A program made the translations under genes and the position numbers. The notes below the pieces were generated by a model. The model was not told where the DNA came from. It searched no databases and worked only from the letters and a program-made list of their open reading frames with translations. Shown here piece after piece: positions 45,106 through 54,936 of a stretch of DNA of 64,000 nucleotides. Origin of the DNA: Chitinivorax tropicus. Its GTDB lineage: Bacteria > Pseudomonadota > Gammaproteobacteria > Burkholderiales > SCOH01. Positions within the stretch are counted from its first letter, which is position 1, and each line of letters opens with the position of its first letter. The stretch lies in NCBI RefSeq assembly GCF_014202905.1, contig NZ_JACHHY010000005.1, positions 62,001-126,000 on the forward strand, written 5' to 3'.

Positions 45106-47073
45106 TCAGCGGGGAGGGAACTGCCGAACTTTTGCGATCAGTTCGCGAGTCCGTTGTTGATCGGGTTCTGATAGGTATCTCAGATGCAGGTACAAGCGCC
45201 CGATATCGTGGATGGCATCGGCAAACTGCGGCAGTGTGGCGGCTGCGCGCTCGATCAGATGTGATGGCCCCTCATGTGGCGGGCTGTGGATGCCGAGTTT
45301 TGCCAGCCGTAGCCGGAACAGCTGCCATGCCCCTATAACCGGGCTTGGTCTTGGGGGGCGGCCTCTCAGCCACAGCCAGAGCAGCACTGGCAGCCCGGCC
45401 AATGCGCCACCGATCAGCCAGCTTCCCACCATGCGGGCGGACAACATGTCTTCAATGCCGAATTGGCGTAGCAGATTGGCCTGTCGCTGGGTGTCATACC
45501 CCACCACCCATTGATTCCAGCGATTGACCATGCTGTCGAGCCCATAGCGCAGCATGCGCAACACTTCGGGTTGTCCCCGCAGGGTGAAGGGTAGCAGGTC
45601 AGATTGTGGCAGTGCGGCGGCCAGGCTTTGTTCGATACGTTCCCGGGCTACCGATGCCGTGGGGTCTACCCGCACCCAGCCTTGGTCTTGCAACCAGACC
45701 TCGGCCCAGGCATGCGCGTCGCTCTGGCGGATGATGAAGTAGTTGCCGACCGGGTTGTATTCACCACCCTGATAGCCCGTGACAACCCTGGCGGGAATCT
45801 GCATGGCCCGCATCAAAAAGACGAATGCCCCAGCATAGTGTTCACAGAACCCACGGCGGCTGCCGAACAGGAAATCGTCCACACTGTCACGCCCCAGGAT
45901 CGGAGGTTGCAGCGTGTAGAAGAATTGTTCCTGGTTGAAATGCCGGAGCACTGCCTGCACGGCGGCGGCAGGTTGTGGGTGTTGCTCGCGCAGCTTCTGT
46001 GCGAAGGCGATGCTCTGTGGGTTGAAGTTGGCTGGCAGCTGCAGGCCACGCTTGATTTCCGTGCTGGTGGCGGCAAGCCGGTAGCGTGTGGCGGATCGCA
46101 CCGTATAGCGCTTCAGCTCAGCAACGAGACCTTTGTTCAGCATCTGATAGTCGGCATTCAGCCGGGCATCGTCTGGCAGCCGTGTCGGCAGGTCCATGGC
46201 GAACAGCCAGTCTCGACGATGGGGCTCCAGCGTGACGGTGTAGTTGTATTCCGCTCCTACCTGGGTTGCGGGGTGGGGTGGTGGGAGCTTGTTGCTCAGC
46301 CAGCCCTGGTGCCAGGTGCGGCCATCGAAATGCCAGAGCACAGGCCCTCGCCAATAGAGCTGGGACTGCATTGGTCGCCCTGAGTCGAAGGTGACACGAA
46401 ACGCAATGTCGGCAGATTGAGACAGTTCAGCGATATTGCCCGGCGACATGGTGTCCGACAGGCCCGTAGCGGCTGCCGACTTGTCATCAGGCAAGCGCCA
46501 GAGCGGCCCCTGAATGCGCGGAAACAGCAGGAACAGCAATACCATCACCGGCAGGCCCTGGGCCACGAGTACCCCAGCGGTTTTCAGGCGAATGCGCCAT
46601 GTGACGGGCGTCACGCTGTGCAGGCCATGCAGGGCCGCAGTGACGATAGTCAACTGTACGGCCATGGCCAAAGCGGACAGCATGCCCTGACCAAACAGGA
46701 ACTGGGTGATGATCAAAAAGTAGCAGAGCAAGACCACCAGCACGGCGTCCCGTCGGCTACGCGTCTCCATCAATTTGAGTGCGACCAGCATGGCAAACAG
46801 GCTGACCCCGGCCAAGCGGCCAAACAAGGTGCCATAACTGAGCAGTGTCGCGCCTGCGGTGCCAAGTGTAATCGGCGTCAGTAGCCACTTGTGCGGTAGC
46901 GGGCGGTGCTGCCACACCAGCCAGGCACGCCAGGCCAACAGGCCCAGCGTGGCAAAGGGCGCCCAGGGACTCAGATGTGGGGCGAGCGGAGCGAGGCAAA
47001 CCGCCGCCGCAAACAGCAACCACCAGGTGTGGAACAAACCCAGTTGATCGCGTGGATTGACCGGCTGGCTCAT
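45106..47073 (-). CDS. TgpA-like membrane transglutaminase
   Basis: A 655-residue inner-membrane protein with a periplasmic transglutaminase domain. The N-terminal part has about six helices (1-190). The papain-like core is visible: Cys in RRGFCEHYAGAFVFLMRA (near 395), His in SDAHAWAEVWLQ (near 438) and Asp in WVRVDPTASV (near 453). A further helix (about 545-565) and a C-terminal tail follow. The ATG at 47073 overlaps the stop of the DUF58 gene. Together with MoxR and DUF58 it forms a conserved trio thought to process envelope proteins; P. aeruginosa TgpA is essential for viability. Confidence 0.92.
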   Translation of the reverse strand: MSQPVNPRDQLGLFHTWWLLFAAAVCLAPLAPHLSPWAPFATLGLLAWRAWLVWQHRPLPHKWLLTPITLGTAGATLLSYGTLFGRLAGVSLFAMLVALKLMETRSRRDAVLVVLLCYFLIITQFLFGQGMLSALAMAVQLTIVTAALHGLHSVTPVTWRIRLKTAGVLVAQGLPVMVLLFLLFPRIQGPLWRLPDDKSAAATGLSDTMSPGNIAELSQSADIAFRVTFDSGRPMQSQLYWRGPVLWHFDGRTWHQGWLSNKLPPPHPATQVGAEYNYTVTLEPHRRDWLFAMDLPTRLPDDARLNADYQMLNKGLVAELKRYTVRSATRYRLAATSTEIKRGLQLPANFNPQSIAFAQKLREQHPQPAAAVQAVLRHFNQEQFFYTLQPPILGRDSVDDFLFGSRRGFCEHYAGAFVFLMRAMQIPARVVTGYQGGEYNPVGNYFIIRQSDAHAWAEVWLQDQGWVRVDPTASVARERIEQSLAAALPQSDLLPFTLRGQPEVLRMLRYGLDSMVNRWNQWVVGYDTQRQANLLRQFGIEDMLSARMVGSWLIGGALAGLPVLLWLWLRGRPPRPSPVIGAWQLFRLRLAKLGIHSPPHEGPSHLIERAAATLPQFADAIHDIGRLYLHLRYLSEPDQQRTRELIAKVRQFPPR

Positions 47074-48038
47074 ACGTCCTCCAGTCCGAACAAGGCCAAT
47101 GCTTGCAGGCATTGGTGCCGGTGGGCGGGGCCAGCATTCGGGGCGAATTCCTTGGATGGTAGGCGCAGCCCGTACTCCAGCCCGCTTTGATCCGCCAGCA
47201 ATACCCAGGCAGTCAGCCTGGACAGTCTGGCTTCCACGCCCATGCCCGCAGGCATTTGCTGCCAGTCGAGCCACATACGGCCACTGCTTTCGCCGCTGAA
47301 TTGCTTGGTGTAGAGCCCCTCATCACGGGCCGCATATTTCCAGGCGATGTGGCGGGGGGAATCACTTGGCCGGTGTGGACGCAACCCGGCAAAGTCATCG
47401 AAGCCGTCGCCCTGCCGCTTGCCCAGCTTGCCGTTGCCGCTGGGCGGGGGAAGCTCGGTACCTTGCTCGGGGGCAGGGTAGACCAGACAACGCACGTCGA
47501 ATTCGGCGTAGGACCACGCGTAGAACAGCCCAAGTGGATAGCGATTGGAGAGGGTCAGGCGGGGCAGGAGCAGGTAGCCGCGCTGGTGGGTCGGCAATTC
47601 CAGTTGCACGTCGGCATTGCCCTGCGCCGGTACATCAGCCATGACGGGCTCTGCGCCGGTGGCCGCCAGATTGAGCGCCCGGCGTGCATGCTGGGTTGGG
47701 TTATCGATGACGATCTCGAAACGTGCAGGGTGCCCGGCGAAGACCGGCTGTGCTTTGCCGTAACGTAGCCGCAGTCGGGACTGATTGCGAAAGCAGTGGT
47801 ACATGGAGGCGTGGCCGATGCCAACCAGCCAGAAGGCCAGGACATAGCCCAGGCTCAGATCATAATTCAACGACCCCACCAGCAAGATCAGCAGCAGTAG
47901 CGCAAAACCCGCGCCGAATCGGGATGGGATGATGAAGATCTTGCGGTGGGTCAGCTCGATGGGGCCGGGGATCGGGCCGGTGGGCTGAAACAGCAGGCGC
48001 TTCAGGCGGCTGAGCGGAGAGACAGCGGCGAACCTCAC
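47070..48038 (-). CDS. DUF58 domain protein of the MoxR operon
   Basis: A 322-residue protein. Two N-terminal membrane helices (about 38-78) are followed by a cytoplasmic region with the DUF58 signature (PSGNGKLGKRQGDGFDDFAGLRPHRPSD followed by RHIAWKYAARDEGLYTKQF, about 200-245), a vWA-like fold that probably partners the MoxR ATPase. It overlaps both neighbours by 4 bp, so all three are translated together. Function is inferred from the operon type. Confidence 0.9.
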   Translation of the reverse strand: MRFAAVSPLSRLKRLLFQPTGPIPGPIELTHRKIFIIPSRFGAGFALLLLILLVGSLNYDLSLGYVLAFWLVGIGHASMYHCFRNQSRLRLRYGKAQPVFAGHPARFEIVIDNPTQHARRALNLAATGAEPVMADVPAQGNADVQLELPTHQRGYLLLPRLTLSNRYPLGLFYAWSYAEFDVRCLVYPAPEQGTELPPPSGNGKLGKRQGDGFDDFAGLRPHRPSDSPRHIAWKYAARDEGLYTKQFSGESSGRMWLDWQQMPAGMGVEARLSRLTAWVLLADQSGLEYGLRLPSKEFAPNAGPAHRHQCLQALALFGLEDV

Positions 48039-48943
48039 GGAATGGCAACCTCGCGCAGCAAGGCGTTGATCTCCTCATCGCTGGCCATCTGGCCATTGGC
48101 ACTCAACAGACGGTGCCCGGCCACACCGGGCATCACCGCCTGCACATCCTCCGGCAGCACAGCCTGGCGGCCATCCAGCAATGCCCAGGCACGGGCGGCA
48201 TTCAACAAGCCGAGCCCCGCGCGGGGGCTGAGGCCGTTGGCGTATCGAGGGCTTTGGCGGGTGTGCAGCAGCAAGGCTTGCAGATAGTCCAACAGGGCAT
48301 CGGACACCCGGATGCGCCTTACCGCCTGTTGCAGCGTTTGCAGCTCAGCCACACTCAGCCGGGCAGCCAGGTCGGCAATCATCATCCGGCGATCCTCCCC
48401 AGCCAACAACGCCCGCTCAGCCGCTGCATTTGGGTACCCCAGCGCAATACGCATCAGGAACCGGTCGAGCTGCGACTCCGGCAGCGGAAATGTGCCGATC
48501 TGCTGCTGCGGGTTTTGGGTGGCGATCACGAAGAACGGCTCCGGCAGGCGATGCGTGATGCCATCCTGTGTCACTTGGCGTTCTTCCATGGCCTCCAGCA
48601 AGGCGCTTTGGGTCTTGGGGGTGGCGCGATTGATTTCATCGGCCAGGATCACCTGCGTGAACACCGGCCCTGGATGAAAACGGAACTCGTTAGCGGCACG
48701 GTCGTAGACCGATACGCCGATCAGATCTGCTGGCAACAGGTCGGATGTGAATTGGATGCGCTGGAACTCCAGCCCCAGGGTTTTGGCCAGGACATGGGCC
48801 AATGTGGTTTTGCCCACCCCGGGCAGGTCTTCGATCAACAGGTGCCCGCCAGCCAGCAGACAGGCCACCGAAAGCCTGATTTGATGAGGTTTGCCGAGGA
48901 TGATCTGATCGATCTGACTGAGTGCTGCGTGAAGTGACAACAT
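48035..48943 (-). CDS. MoxR-family AAA+ ATPase
   Basis: A 302-residue AAA+ chaperone. Walker A EDLPGVGKTT lies near 38-47, Walker B VILADEINRATPKTQSALLEAMEE near 100-123, sensor 1 FFVIATQNP near 143-151 and the C-terminal lid at 190-300. MoxR proteins act with vWA/DUF58 proteins to mature complexes or envelope proteins. It is the first gene of the three-gene minus-strand operon. Confidence 0.93.
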   Translation of the reverse strand: MLSLHAALSQIDQIILGKPHQIRLSVACLLAGGHLLIEDLPGVGKTTLAHVLAKTLGLEFQRIQFTSDLLPADLIGVSVYDRAANEFRFHPGPVFTQVILADEINRATPKTQSALLEAMEERQVTQDGITHRLPEPFFVIATQNPQQQIGTFPLPESQLDRFLMRIALGYPNAAAERALLAGEDRRMMIADLAARLSVAELQTLQQAVRRIRVSDALLDYLQALLLHTRQSPRYANGLSPRAGLGLLNAARAWALLDGRQAVLPEDVQAVMPGVAGHRLLSANGQMASDEEINALLREVAIP

Positions 48944-49134
48944 GAAAACCTATCTCGATGAAGTAAATCTCAAACAGACCGCACGATGCCGGGCTGCTTC
49001 GTATTAAAATATGGGCCCAGGCGCTGAATTTTGACCCATGCCCTGATGGATGCCGACAACGGAGCCTGATTTCATAATAAGCTGCAAAAGGCCAGTCATT
49101 GCTTAAATGGTTGATCAATAGATGGAGGAGCCCA

Positions 49135-50058
49135 GTGCTCACAGCATTCATCACGCACCCAGACTGTCTGCTGCATGATATGGGCACATATCACCCTGAA
49201 TGCCCACAGCGCATCCAGGCCATTGAAGACCAGTTGGCCGCCAATGGGCTGATGGATTTCCTGTGGGCCGTCGAGGCACCGCCGGTCACGCATGAGCAAT
49301 TGAGCCGCGTCCATACCCAACGTTATATCGAGCAGGTTGAAAGCAGCAGCCCCGCGCAGGGCATTGCCCACCTCGACCCTGACACCGCCATGAATTGCCA
49401 TACCCTGAAAGCCGCCCAGCGGGCCGCGGGTGCCGTGGTCAAGGCGGTGGATGTGGTGGTGGGCGGCGAGGCCCCCAATGCTTTCTGTTGCGTGCGCCCA
49501 CCTGGGCACCATGCGGAGTCCCGCAAGGCGATGGGCTTCTGTTTCTTCAACAATATCGCTGTGGGTGCCGCCCATGCTATGTTGCACCACGGTCTGGCGC
49601 GCGTGGCGATTGTCGATTTCGACGTGCACCACGGTAATGGCACGGAAGAGATCTTTCACGGCAACCCTCGTGTGTTGATGGTGTCAACCTTCCAGCATCC
49701 GTTTTACCCCTATTCGGGTGAGCGCCCTATGGGTGACAACATGGTCAATGTTCCCTTGCCAGCCGGCACGCGGGGGGATGCATGGCGTGAAGCGGTCAGT
49801 GCCCATTGGCTGCCCGCCCTGCGACAGTTCCAACCCAGTCTGATCATGATCTCCGCAGGCTTCGATGCGCATGTGGAAGACGAAATGGCCTCGTTTGGCC
49901 TAGTGGAAGCAGACTTTGCCTGGGTGACCAGAGAATTGAAAGCCGTAGCCGACGAGTGTGCAGAAGGACGGATCGTTTCGGTGCTGGAAGGCGGCTACGC
50001 CTTGTCTGCCCTGGGACGGAGCGTGGTGGCCCATCTGCGGGTGCTGTCGGGGCTGTGA
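49135..50058 (+). CDS. HDAC-family deacetylase-like hydrolase
   Basis: A 307-residue zinc amidohydrolase of the arginase/deacetylase fold. The GTG at 49135 has GGAGGAG 7 bases before it; an in-frame TTG at 49099 is an alternative. Family residues: HPECPQRIQ (near 20-28), RPPGHHAESRKAMGFCFFNN (near 130) with the active-site His pair, zinc ligands in VDFDVHHGNGT (near 165-175), SAGFDAH (near 250) and the closing LEGGY. Bacterial homologues deacetylate polyamines, acetoin-related compounds or proteins; the substrate is open. Confidence 0.92.
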   Translation: MLTAFITHPDCLLHDMGTYHPECPQRIQAIEDQLAANGLMDFLWAVEAPPVTHEQLSRVHTQRYIEQVESSSPAQGIAHLDPDTAMNCHTLKAAQRAAGAVVKAVDVVVGGEAPNAFCCVRPPGHHAESRKAMGFCFFNNIAVGAAHAMLHHGLARVAIVDFDVHHGNGTEEIFHGNPRVLMVSTFQHPFYPYSGERPMGDNMVNVPLPAGTRGDAWREAVSAHWLPALRQFQPSLIMISAGFDAHVEDEMASFGLVEADFAWVTRELKAVADECAEGRIVSVLEGGYALSALGRSVVAHLRVLSGL

Positions 50059-50216
50059 GCCCGCTATCACCCATGTGATCGCCATAGCAATAAATATTGT
50101 GAGCGGCTGCAATTCTGGCTGGGTGGTAATAGTCCAATGTATATCGGCTCATGGTCGAGCCCTTCGGTTGCACTGGTCAGTCAAAACGTCTGATGGCATT
50201 GGCCCAGGAGGTAATC

Positions 50217-50423
50217 ATGGCTTCCCGTCACGCTCAACAAGGGTGGTATAACAGTGTCGCAGTGATCAGCCTGATGGCGGTTGCTGTGTTGTTTGTCGCT
50301 CAGCCCTGGATACCGCTGGCGCTGGTGGCGACATTGGTGGGTTGGGGGATGGTGGTGGGGGCCAATAAAGGCATTGCCTATTTACGCCACTATTACCACG
50401 ATCACCATCCACACCTGCATTGA
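50217..50423 (+). CDS. Small two-helix membrane protein with His-rich tail
   Basis: 68 residues starting at the ATG with GGAGG upstream. Two hydrophobic segments (about 14-28 and 31-48) and a C-terminal tail YLRHYYHDHHPHLH with six His residues, which could bind metal. No family recognised; it follows the HDAC-like gene by 158 bp on the same strand. Confidence 0.65.
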   Translation: MASRHAQQGWYNSVAVISLMAVAVLFVAQPWIPLALVATLVGWGMVVGANKGIAYLRHYYHDHHPHLH

Positions 50424-50556
50424 GCCAAGACCCGATACGATCGAGTACTGTCGGCGCACCTGTCAGCCCTGTTGCCTTGCTGGCAACAGGGGGCGTTCGT
50501 CTGCGCCAGTTTGGCCTGCAGGGCGGTTGTCGGAAAGAGGCGGGTGGCGGTTGCCA

Positions 50557-51876
50557 TTACATGGCGGGGCTGTCCGGGGTGGCCTCGGGTTCATCATCGG
50601 CCAGCGGGGTGGCCAGCACCTTGTCGATACGTTTTCCATCCATATCCACCACCTCGAATCGCCAACCTTCCCAGTCCGCATGATCGCCGGTGCGCGGCAC
50701 GCGACCCAGCAACAGCATGACCATGCCGCTCAACATGTGATACTGGCCTCGGTCCTCTTCCGGCACATGGCGCAGCTCCAGCTTGTCTTTCATGTCGAGG
50801 ATGGGGATGGCACCATCCAGCAGCCAGGAGCCATCTTCCCGCTGCACCGCCCAGGCGTCGTCGGCATTGTGGGAGGCGAATTCACCCGTCACTGCCTCCA
50901 GCAGGTCACGCAAGGTTGCCATGCCGATGATCTCGCCATATTCATCCACCACGAACGCGATCTGCATGTTGCTGGTGCGGAATTGCTCCAGTAATTCCAT
51001 GCCGGTCAAGGTTTCAGGCACGTAGACAGCCGGTTGCAGGTTGTGGCCGAAATCCGGGGCCTGGCCGGTTGCAGTGTAGGCCAGCACCTGTTTGGCATGA
51101 ATGACGCCCAGCAGGTGATCAAACTGGCCATCACAGACGGGGAACCGCGAATGCTCTGACTCGACCAGTCTGCGCAGGTTTTCTTCTGGGGGGAGTTGCA
51201 GATCCACAAAGACAATATCGGCACGGGGGATCATCAACGAGGCGAGCTTGCGTTCATCCAGGCGGAAGACATTTCGCACCATGGCATGTTGATTCTGCTC
51301 GATGACGCCTGCTTCGTTGCCTTCATCCAGAATGGCGTGGATCTCTTCCTCCGTCACCTGCTGGTTCCGGTCTTGGCGCACGCCCATCAGCTGTAATAGG
51401 GTCTGGGTCGAGAGTGATAACAGCATGACGAAAGGTCGGGTCAAGGTGGCCAGTGCCTGCATCGGTCGGGCCACCAGTCGTGCGATCGGTTCCGGGCTGA
51501 TCTGTCCCAAGCGTTTGGGAACCAGCTCACCGATGACAATCGACACATAGGTCACCACCAGGACCACCACTGCGGTGGCACCAATACTGGCGGCGCGTTC
51601 AGGCAGCCCCAGGCTCTGCAGCCATTGTGCGAACGGTGCAGCCAGTACGGCTTCACCGACAATGCCGTTGAGAATGCTGATCGACGTGATGCCGATCTGC
51701 ACGGTCGAGAGGAAACGGGTCGGGTCTTCGCCGAGCTTGAGTGCAATCTGTGCTGCACTGTCTCCCTCTGAAGCCAGCTTCATCAACCGGGCTTTCCGTG
51801 CTGTGACCAAGGCGATTTCGGACATGGCAAAGACGCCATTCAGCACAATGAGCCCGAGTAGTATCAGATATTCCAT
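50557..51876 (-). CDS. CorC/HlyC-type membrane protein (DUF21 + CBS pair)
   Basis: 439 residues. The N-terminal DUF21 membrane domain (about 1-190, with NGVFAMSEIALVTARKARL and STVQIGITSISILNGIVGEAVL) is followed by two CBS domains (about 205-335, MIPRADIVFVDLQL and FVVDEYGEIIGMATLRDLLEAV) and a C-terminal CorC/HlyC domain (DGSWLLDGAIPILDMKD to WEGWRFEVVDMDGKRIDKVL). Related proteins act in magnesium or cobalt export and resistance. The old hemolysin label for this family is misleading. Confidence 0.92.
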   Translation of the reverse strand: MEYLILLGLIVLNGVFAMSEIALVTARKARLMKLASEGDSAAQIALKLGEDPTRFLSTVQIGITSISILNGIVGEAVLAAPFAQWLQSLGLPERAASIGATAVVVLVVTYVSIVIGELVPKRLGQISPEPIARLVARPMQALATLTRPFVMLLSLSTQTLLQLMGVRQDRNQQVTEEEIHAILDEGNEAGVIEQNQHAMVRNVFRLDERKLASLMIPRADIVFVDLQLPPEENLRRLVESEHSRFPVCDGQFDHLLGVIHAKQVLAYTATGQAPDFGHNLQPAVYVPETLTGMELLEQFRTSNMQIAFVVDEYGEIIGMATLRDLLEAVTGEFASHNADDAWAVQREDGSWLLDGAIPILDMKDKLELRHVPEEDRGQYHMLSGMVMLLLGRVPRTGDHADWEGWRFEVVDMDGKRIDKVLATPLADDEPEATPDSPAM

Positions 51877-52077
51877 GCGGTTATTTTGTGATTGGAGGAA
51901 TGTTGTGGATCAATATGATCGACGTTTGGTTCCAAAAAACAGCGCTTGCGGCCATGCAGTGTGATTGTAATGAGCATCGGTGCTGGGCAGCGTGCCGCTG
52001 CCCAGAACAGGCTCCGGCCCGGTGAACGGGCTGATTTCAACAACACGGCTCCATTGTTCATCTTCACCACGACCTGA

Positions 52078-54879
52078 TCAAGTGCCGCCTGCGGGTCGTT
52101 CGCGCACTGTCACCATGATTGGCTGTGCATAGCCTTCTCCTGGTTGCTTCTTGCGGGTCACCAAGGTCAGCTCGGAGGGCTCGAACACGTTCACATTATG
52201 CGTGGTCGGGCTGGTGATCAAATACTGTGCTTGGGTGGATTTCAGGAAGCTGGCCACTTTGTCGATGTTGAAGATATCCAAATGGGCAAACGGCTCGTCG
52301 ATGAACACAAAGCCACCGGGCCGGGCATCATCCATCATCATGCCGATCAACAGGATCAACGACTTCATTACCTGCTGGCCGCCTGATGCCTCGCCATCGT
52401 TGAGGCCCATCATGCCTTTGCGGTCGAAGTTGAACTGAACGGTCAGCCCAGCCTGCGCCAGTACGATGTCGTCGTTTTCCAGGTGTGGCATGTCGGCATG
52501 CACCTCAATGCCAGCCAGCTCGCCCAGGGCGCGGATATTCTTCGCATAGCGCCGCACCGTGTTGCGCAACACATTGATGTAGGCACCGCGTGCGTCATCA
52601 CACAATTGGCCAGCCCGGTCGAATTCACGCTGCCGGGCCGCCGTTTGGAATTCCAGGGCATTGAAATCTGCCTGCAATTTGTCCCGGCGCTCGATCACGC
52701 TGTCGTCGGTCTCCCAGGCTTCCTGCTCGAAACGCCGATCGATCTCATCCATCCGCCGCCGCACGGCGCCCAGTGTTTCCCAGGTGGCTTTCAGCTGCTT
52801 CAATCCGTGGCGAGCCACCCACTCGGCGGGCAGGCGTGTGCGCATGGCGCGGATGGCCTCGTAACGCGCAACCTGTTCACGACGGTGGGCGACGCCCGCG
52901 CCGCGCAGGCGCTCGACTTCGACCCGCATCTGTTGGGCACGGTCGATCTGTTGACTCTGTCGTACCTCCAGCTTGCCACGGTGTGCCTGCGCCTGCTCGA
53001 AAGCCTGGTTGGCGGCAATCAGCTGGTCGCTGGCTTGCAGCGCCTTTTCTTTGTGGATCTGCAAGCTGTCATGCGCCAGTTTGAATTCATCGGCCCGTGC
53101 GGCCAGCATATTGGCCGCATCCACGCCAGCCACCTTGGCCTGCAGGATGCCGATGCGGTTGGCCAGTGGCTCCATGCGGTGTTCCAGCTGCTCGATTTGT
53201 GCATCGAGCCGCGCCCGTTCCTCCTCCAGCGCTGCTCGCCGTGATTTGCGGGCTGCCTCGCCAAAATGATACTCGTGCGCAGCCACCCCGATGAAGCGGC
53301 CCCCTCGGCGCTCGCGATGAAAGCCCTCACGGGTGATCCATTCGGTATCGTTACCCAGTCTGGCGCCCGCCGCAGCGTCTTCCACCCGCTGCACGCGGTT
53401 GAGTTGGCGCATCAGCCAGTCGGGCGCGTCGCTGTTGAATCGAACCACTTCCAGCACAGAGCCCCGCTCGGCACGGGGCGGGTGCTGGCGCTCAGCCACG
53501 ACGAAATGGCGGTACTGCAGCTTCTCGCCAAGCGCCCAGGCACGGGCTTTGTCTTCCGGTCGTTTCAGCAGGACGACATGCTTGAACGGTGCCATCATGG
53601 CCTCCACGGCGCCTTGCCAGGTGGGGTCAGCGACTTCCACGATGTCGGCCAGCATCTCGTGGCGGATGCCAGCCTCATCCAAGGCCGCACGGAAACGGTC
53701 AACAAAGGCAAAGCTGGGTTGCTGGCCGCCTCGCAGGGCATTGGCGAGGGCCTGGGTGTCGTCGCGTTCTTTTTTCAGGCGTTTCAGATCAGCGTGCAAG
53801 GAGGCAAATTCAGTCCTTTTCTGACCCAGCTCATCGATTTCGGCGGTCAGGTCACCACCTTGCGCACGGGCCATTTCCTGGAGCTTGGTCTGTTCGCTGA
53901 GTTTGGCTTCGAAGCCACGGATTTCTTCCCGCAGCTTCATGAAGGTGTTGTTGGCTTCCGTTTGCGCCAGCTTGGCCTTGGTAAGGGCCGGGCCTGCATC
54001 ATGCAGCTGTTGTTCGATGTCGTGCAGCTTTTGCTGACAGTCTTCCAGCGCATAGTGCCTCTCGCGCAGATTGCGCCGAGCGCCCAGATTCTGTTGTCGG
54101 GCGTTGAGCATGGCGACGATCAACTCATGCAACTCAAGCCGGGGGAGGGTTTCGGTCTGCAGCGATTCGCGCTCGGTCTGCAGATGTTGCCATTCCAGAT
54201 AGCGATTGGCCTTGCCAGTAAGGCTTTCCAGCGTGGCACTGAGCTTGGCGAGGCGGCCATCGAGTTCTTCCAGCTCTCGCTCGGCCTGTTTTTGTTCCTG
54301 CTTGGCTTGTTGATAGTTGTCGAGCACTTCCTTTTCGCCAAACACCTGGAACACCAGATCCAGCAAAGCGCGCGGGGAGTATTCGCAGAGCTTGTCGGTA
54401 TCGCCTTGCTCCAGCGCCAGCACTTCAGCAATGGCAGGGGTCAGGCCTGCGGATTCCAGACGACGACGATAGTCATTCACCCCCAGCCATTGCCCACGCG
54501 CTTCGATCTCTTCGATCGATACGTCGCCTTCGCAGATGGCATATTGGCGTGACCAGTCGCCCCCTTGTTTTTTGATACGGCAGGCGAGGGTGATTTGCTG
54601 ATCCAGAAACGGGAAAAACGGGTAGCGCCCAGAAGCAGAGCGCTCGTTGTCTACGATGCCACGCAGCCAGGCAACAGGCTCTTTGGCATTGCGCACATAG
54701 CGCTTGTAGTCACGCTTGCCGGAACATTTCAGAGCCAGCAGGGTCCGAAAGCCGTCCAGCAGGGTGGTTTTACCTGAGCCATTGGGGCCGATGATGGTGA
54801 TGATCTGGGCATCGAGCGGCAGCGAGAATCGCTGCCAGAAATCCCAGTGCATGACTTCAAGTTTGCGAAAATGGAACAT
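52078..54879 (-). CDS. mksB: SMC ATPase of an MksBEF-type condensin
   Basis: 933 residues, the size range of MksB and well below the roughly 1480 of MukB. Walker A IGPNGSGKTTL at 30-40; long coiled coils (about 190-360 and 570-740) around a hinge-like globular region (about 385-560); C-terminal signature LNDGEASGGQQVMKSLILLIGMMM and Walker B GGFVFIDEPFAHLDIFN. The head domains are intact, so it should hydrolyse ATP and organise DNA. It is last in the operon, 57 bp after mksE. No JetD/MksG nuclease gene follows, so a plasmid-cleaving Wadjet system is not supported. Confidence 0.88.
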   Translation of the reverse strand: MFHFRKLEVMHWDFWQRFSLPLDAQIITIIGPNGSGKTTLLDGFRTLLALKCSGKRDYKRYVRNAKEPVAWLRGIVDNERSASGRYPFFPFLDQQITLACRIKKQGGDWSRQYAICEGDVSIEEIEARGQWLGVNDYRRRLESAGLTPAIAEVLALEQGDTDKLCEYSPRALLDLVFQVFGEKEVLDNYQQAKQEQKQAERELEELDGRLAKLSATLESLTGKANRYLEWQHLQTERESLQTETLPRLELHELIVAMLNARQQNLGARRNLRERHYALEDCQQKLHDIEQQLHDAGPALTKAKLAQTEANNTFMKLREEIRGFEAKLSEQTKLQEMARAQGGDLTAEIDELGQKRTEFASLHADLKRLKKERDDTQALANALRGGQQPSFAFVDRFRAALDEAGIRHEMLADIVEVADPTWQGAVEAMMAPFKHVVLLKRPEDKARAWALGEKLQYRHFVVAERQHPPRAERGSVLEVVRFNSDAPDWLMRQLNRVQRVEDAAAGARLGNDTEWITREGFHRERRGGRFIGVAAHEYHFGEAARKSRRAALEEERARLDAQIEQLEHRMEPLANRIGILQAKVAGVDAANMLAARADEFKLAHDSLQIHKEKALQASDQLIAANQAFEQAQAHRGKLEVRQSQQIDRAQQMRVEVERLRGAGVAHRREQVARYEAIRAMRTRLPAEWVARHGLKQLKATWETLGAVRRRMDEIDRRFEQEAWETDDSVIERRDKLQADFNALEFQTAARQREFDRAGQLCDDARGAYINVLRNTVRRYAKNIRALGELAGIEVHADMPHLENDDIVLAQAGLTVQFNFDRKGMMGLNDGEASGGQQVMKSLILLIGMMMDDARPGGFVFIDEPFAHLDIFNIDKVASFLKSTQAQYLITSPTTHNVNVFEPSELTLVTRKKQPGEGYAQPIMVTVRERPAGGT

Positions 54880-54936
54880 GATCTCTATGGGCGTGAAGGG
54901 TGCGCTGTCGCACCACCATGCATGATTGAATGATCG

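Noticed and set aside
45015..45338. 107-codon plus-strand open frame overlapping the end of the transglutaminase gene
   Set aside because: Overlaps the real gene's C-terminus on the other strand and has no domain.
53266..54552. 428-codon plus-strand open frame opposite mksB
   Set aside because: Antisense shadow of the SMC coiled coil; no recognisable motif, while the minus-strand protein has full SMC signatures.
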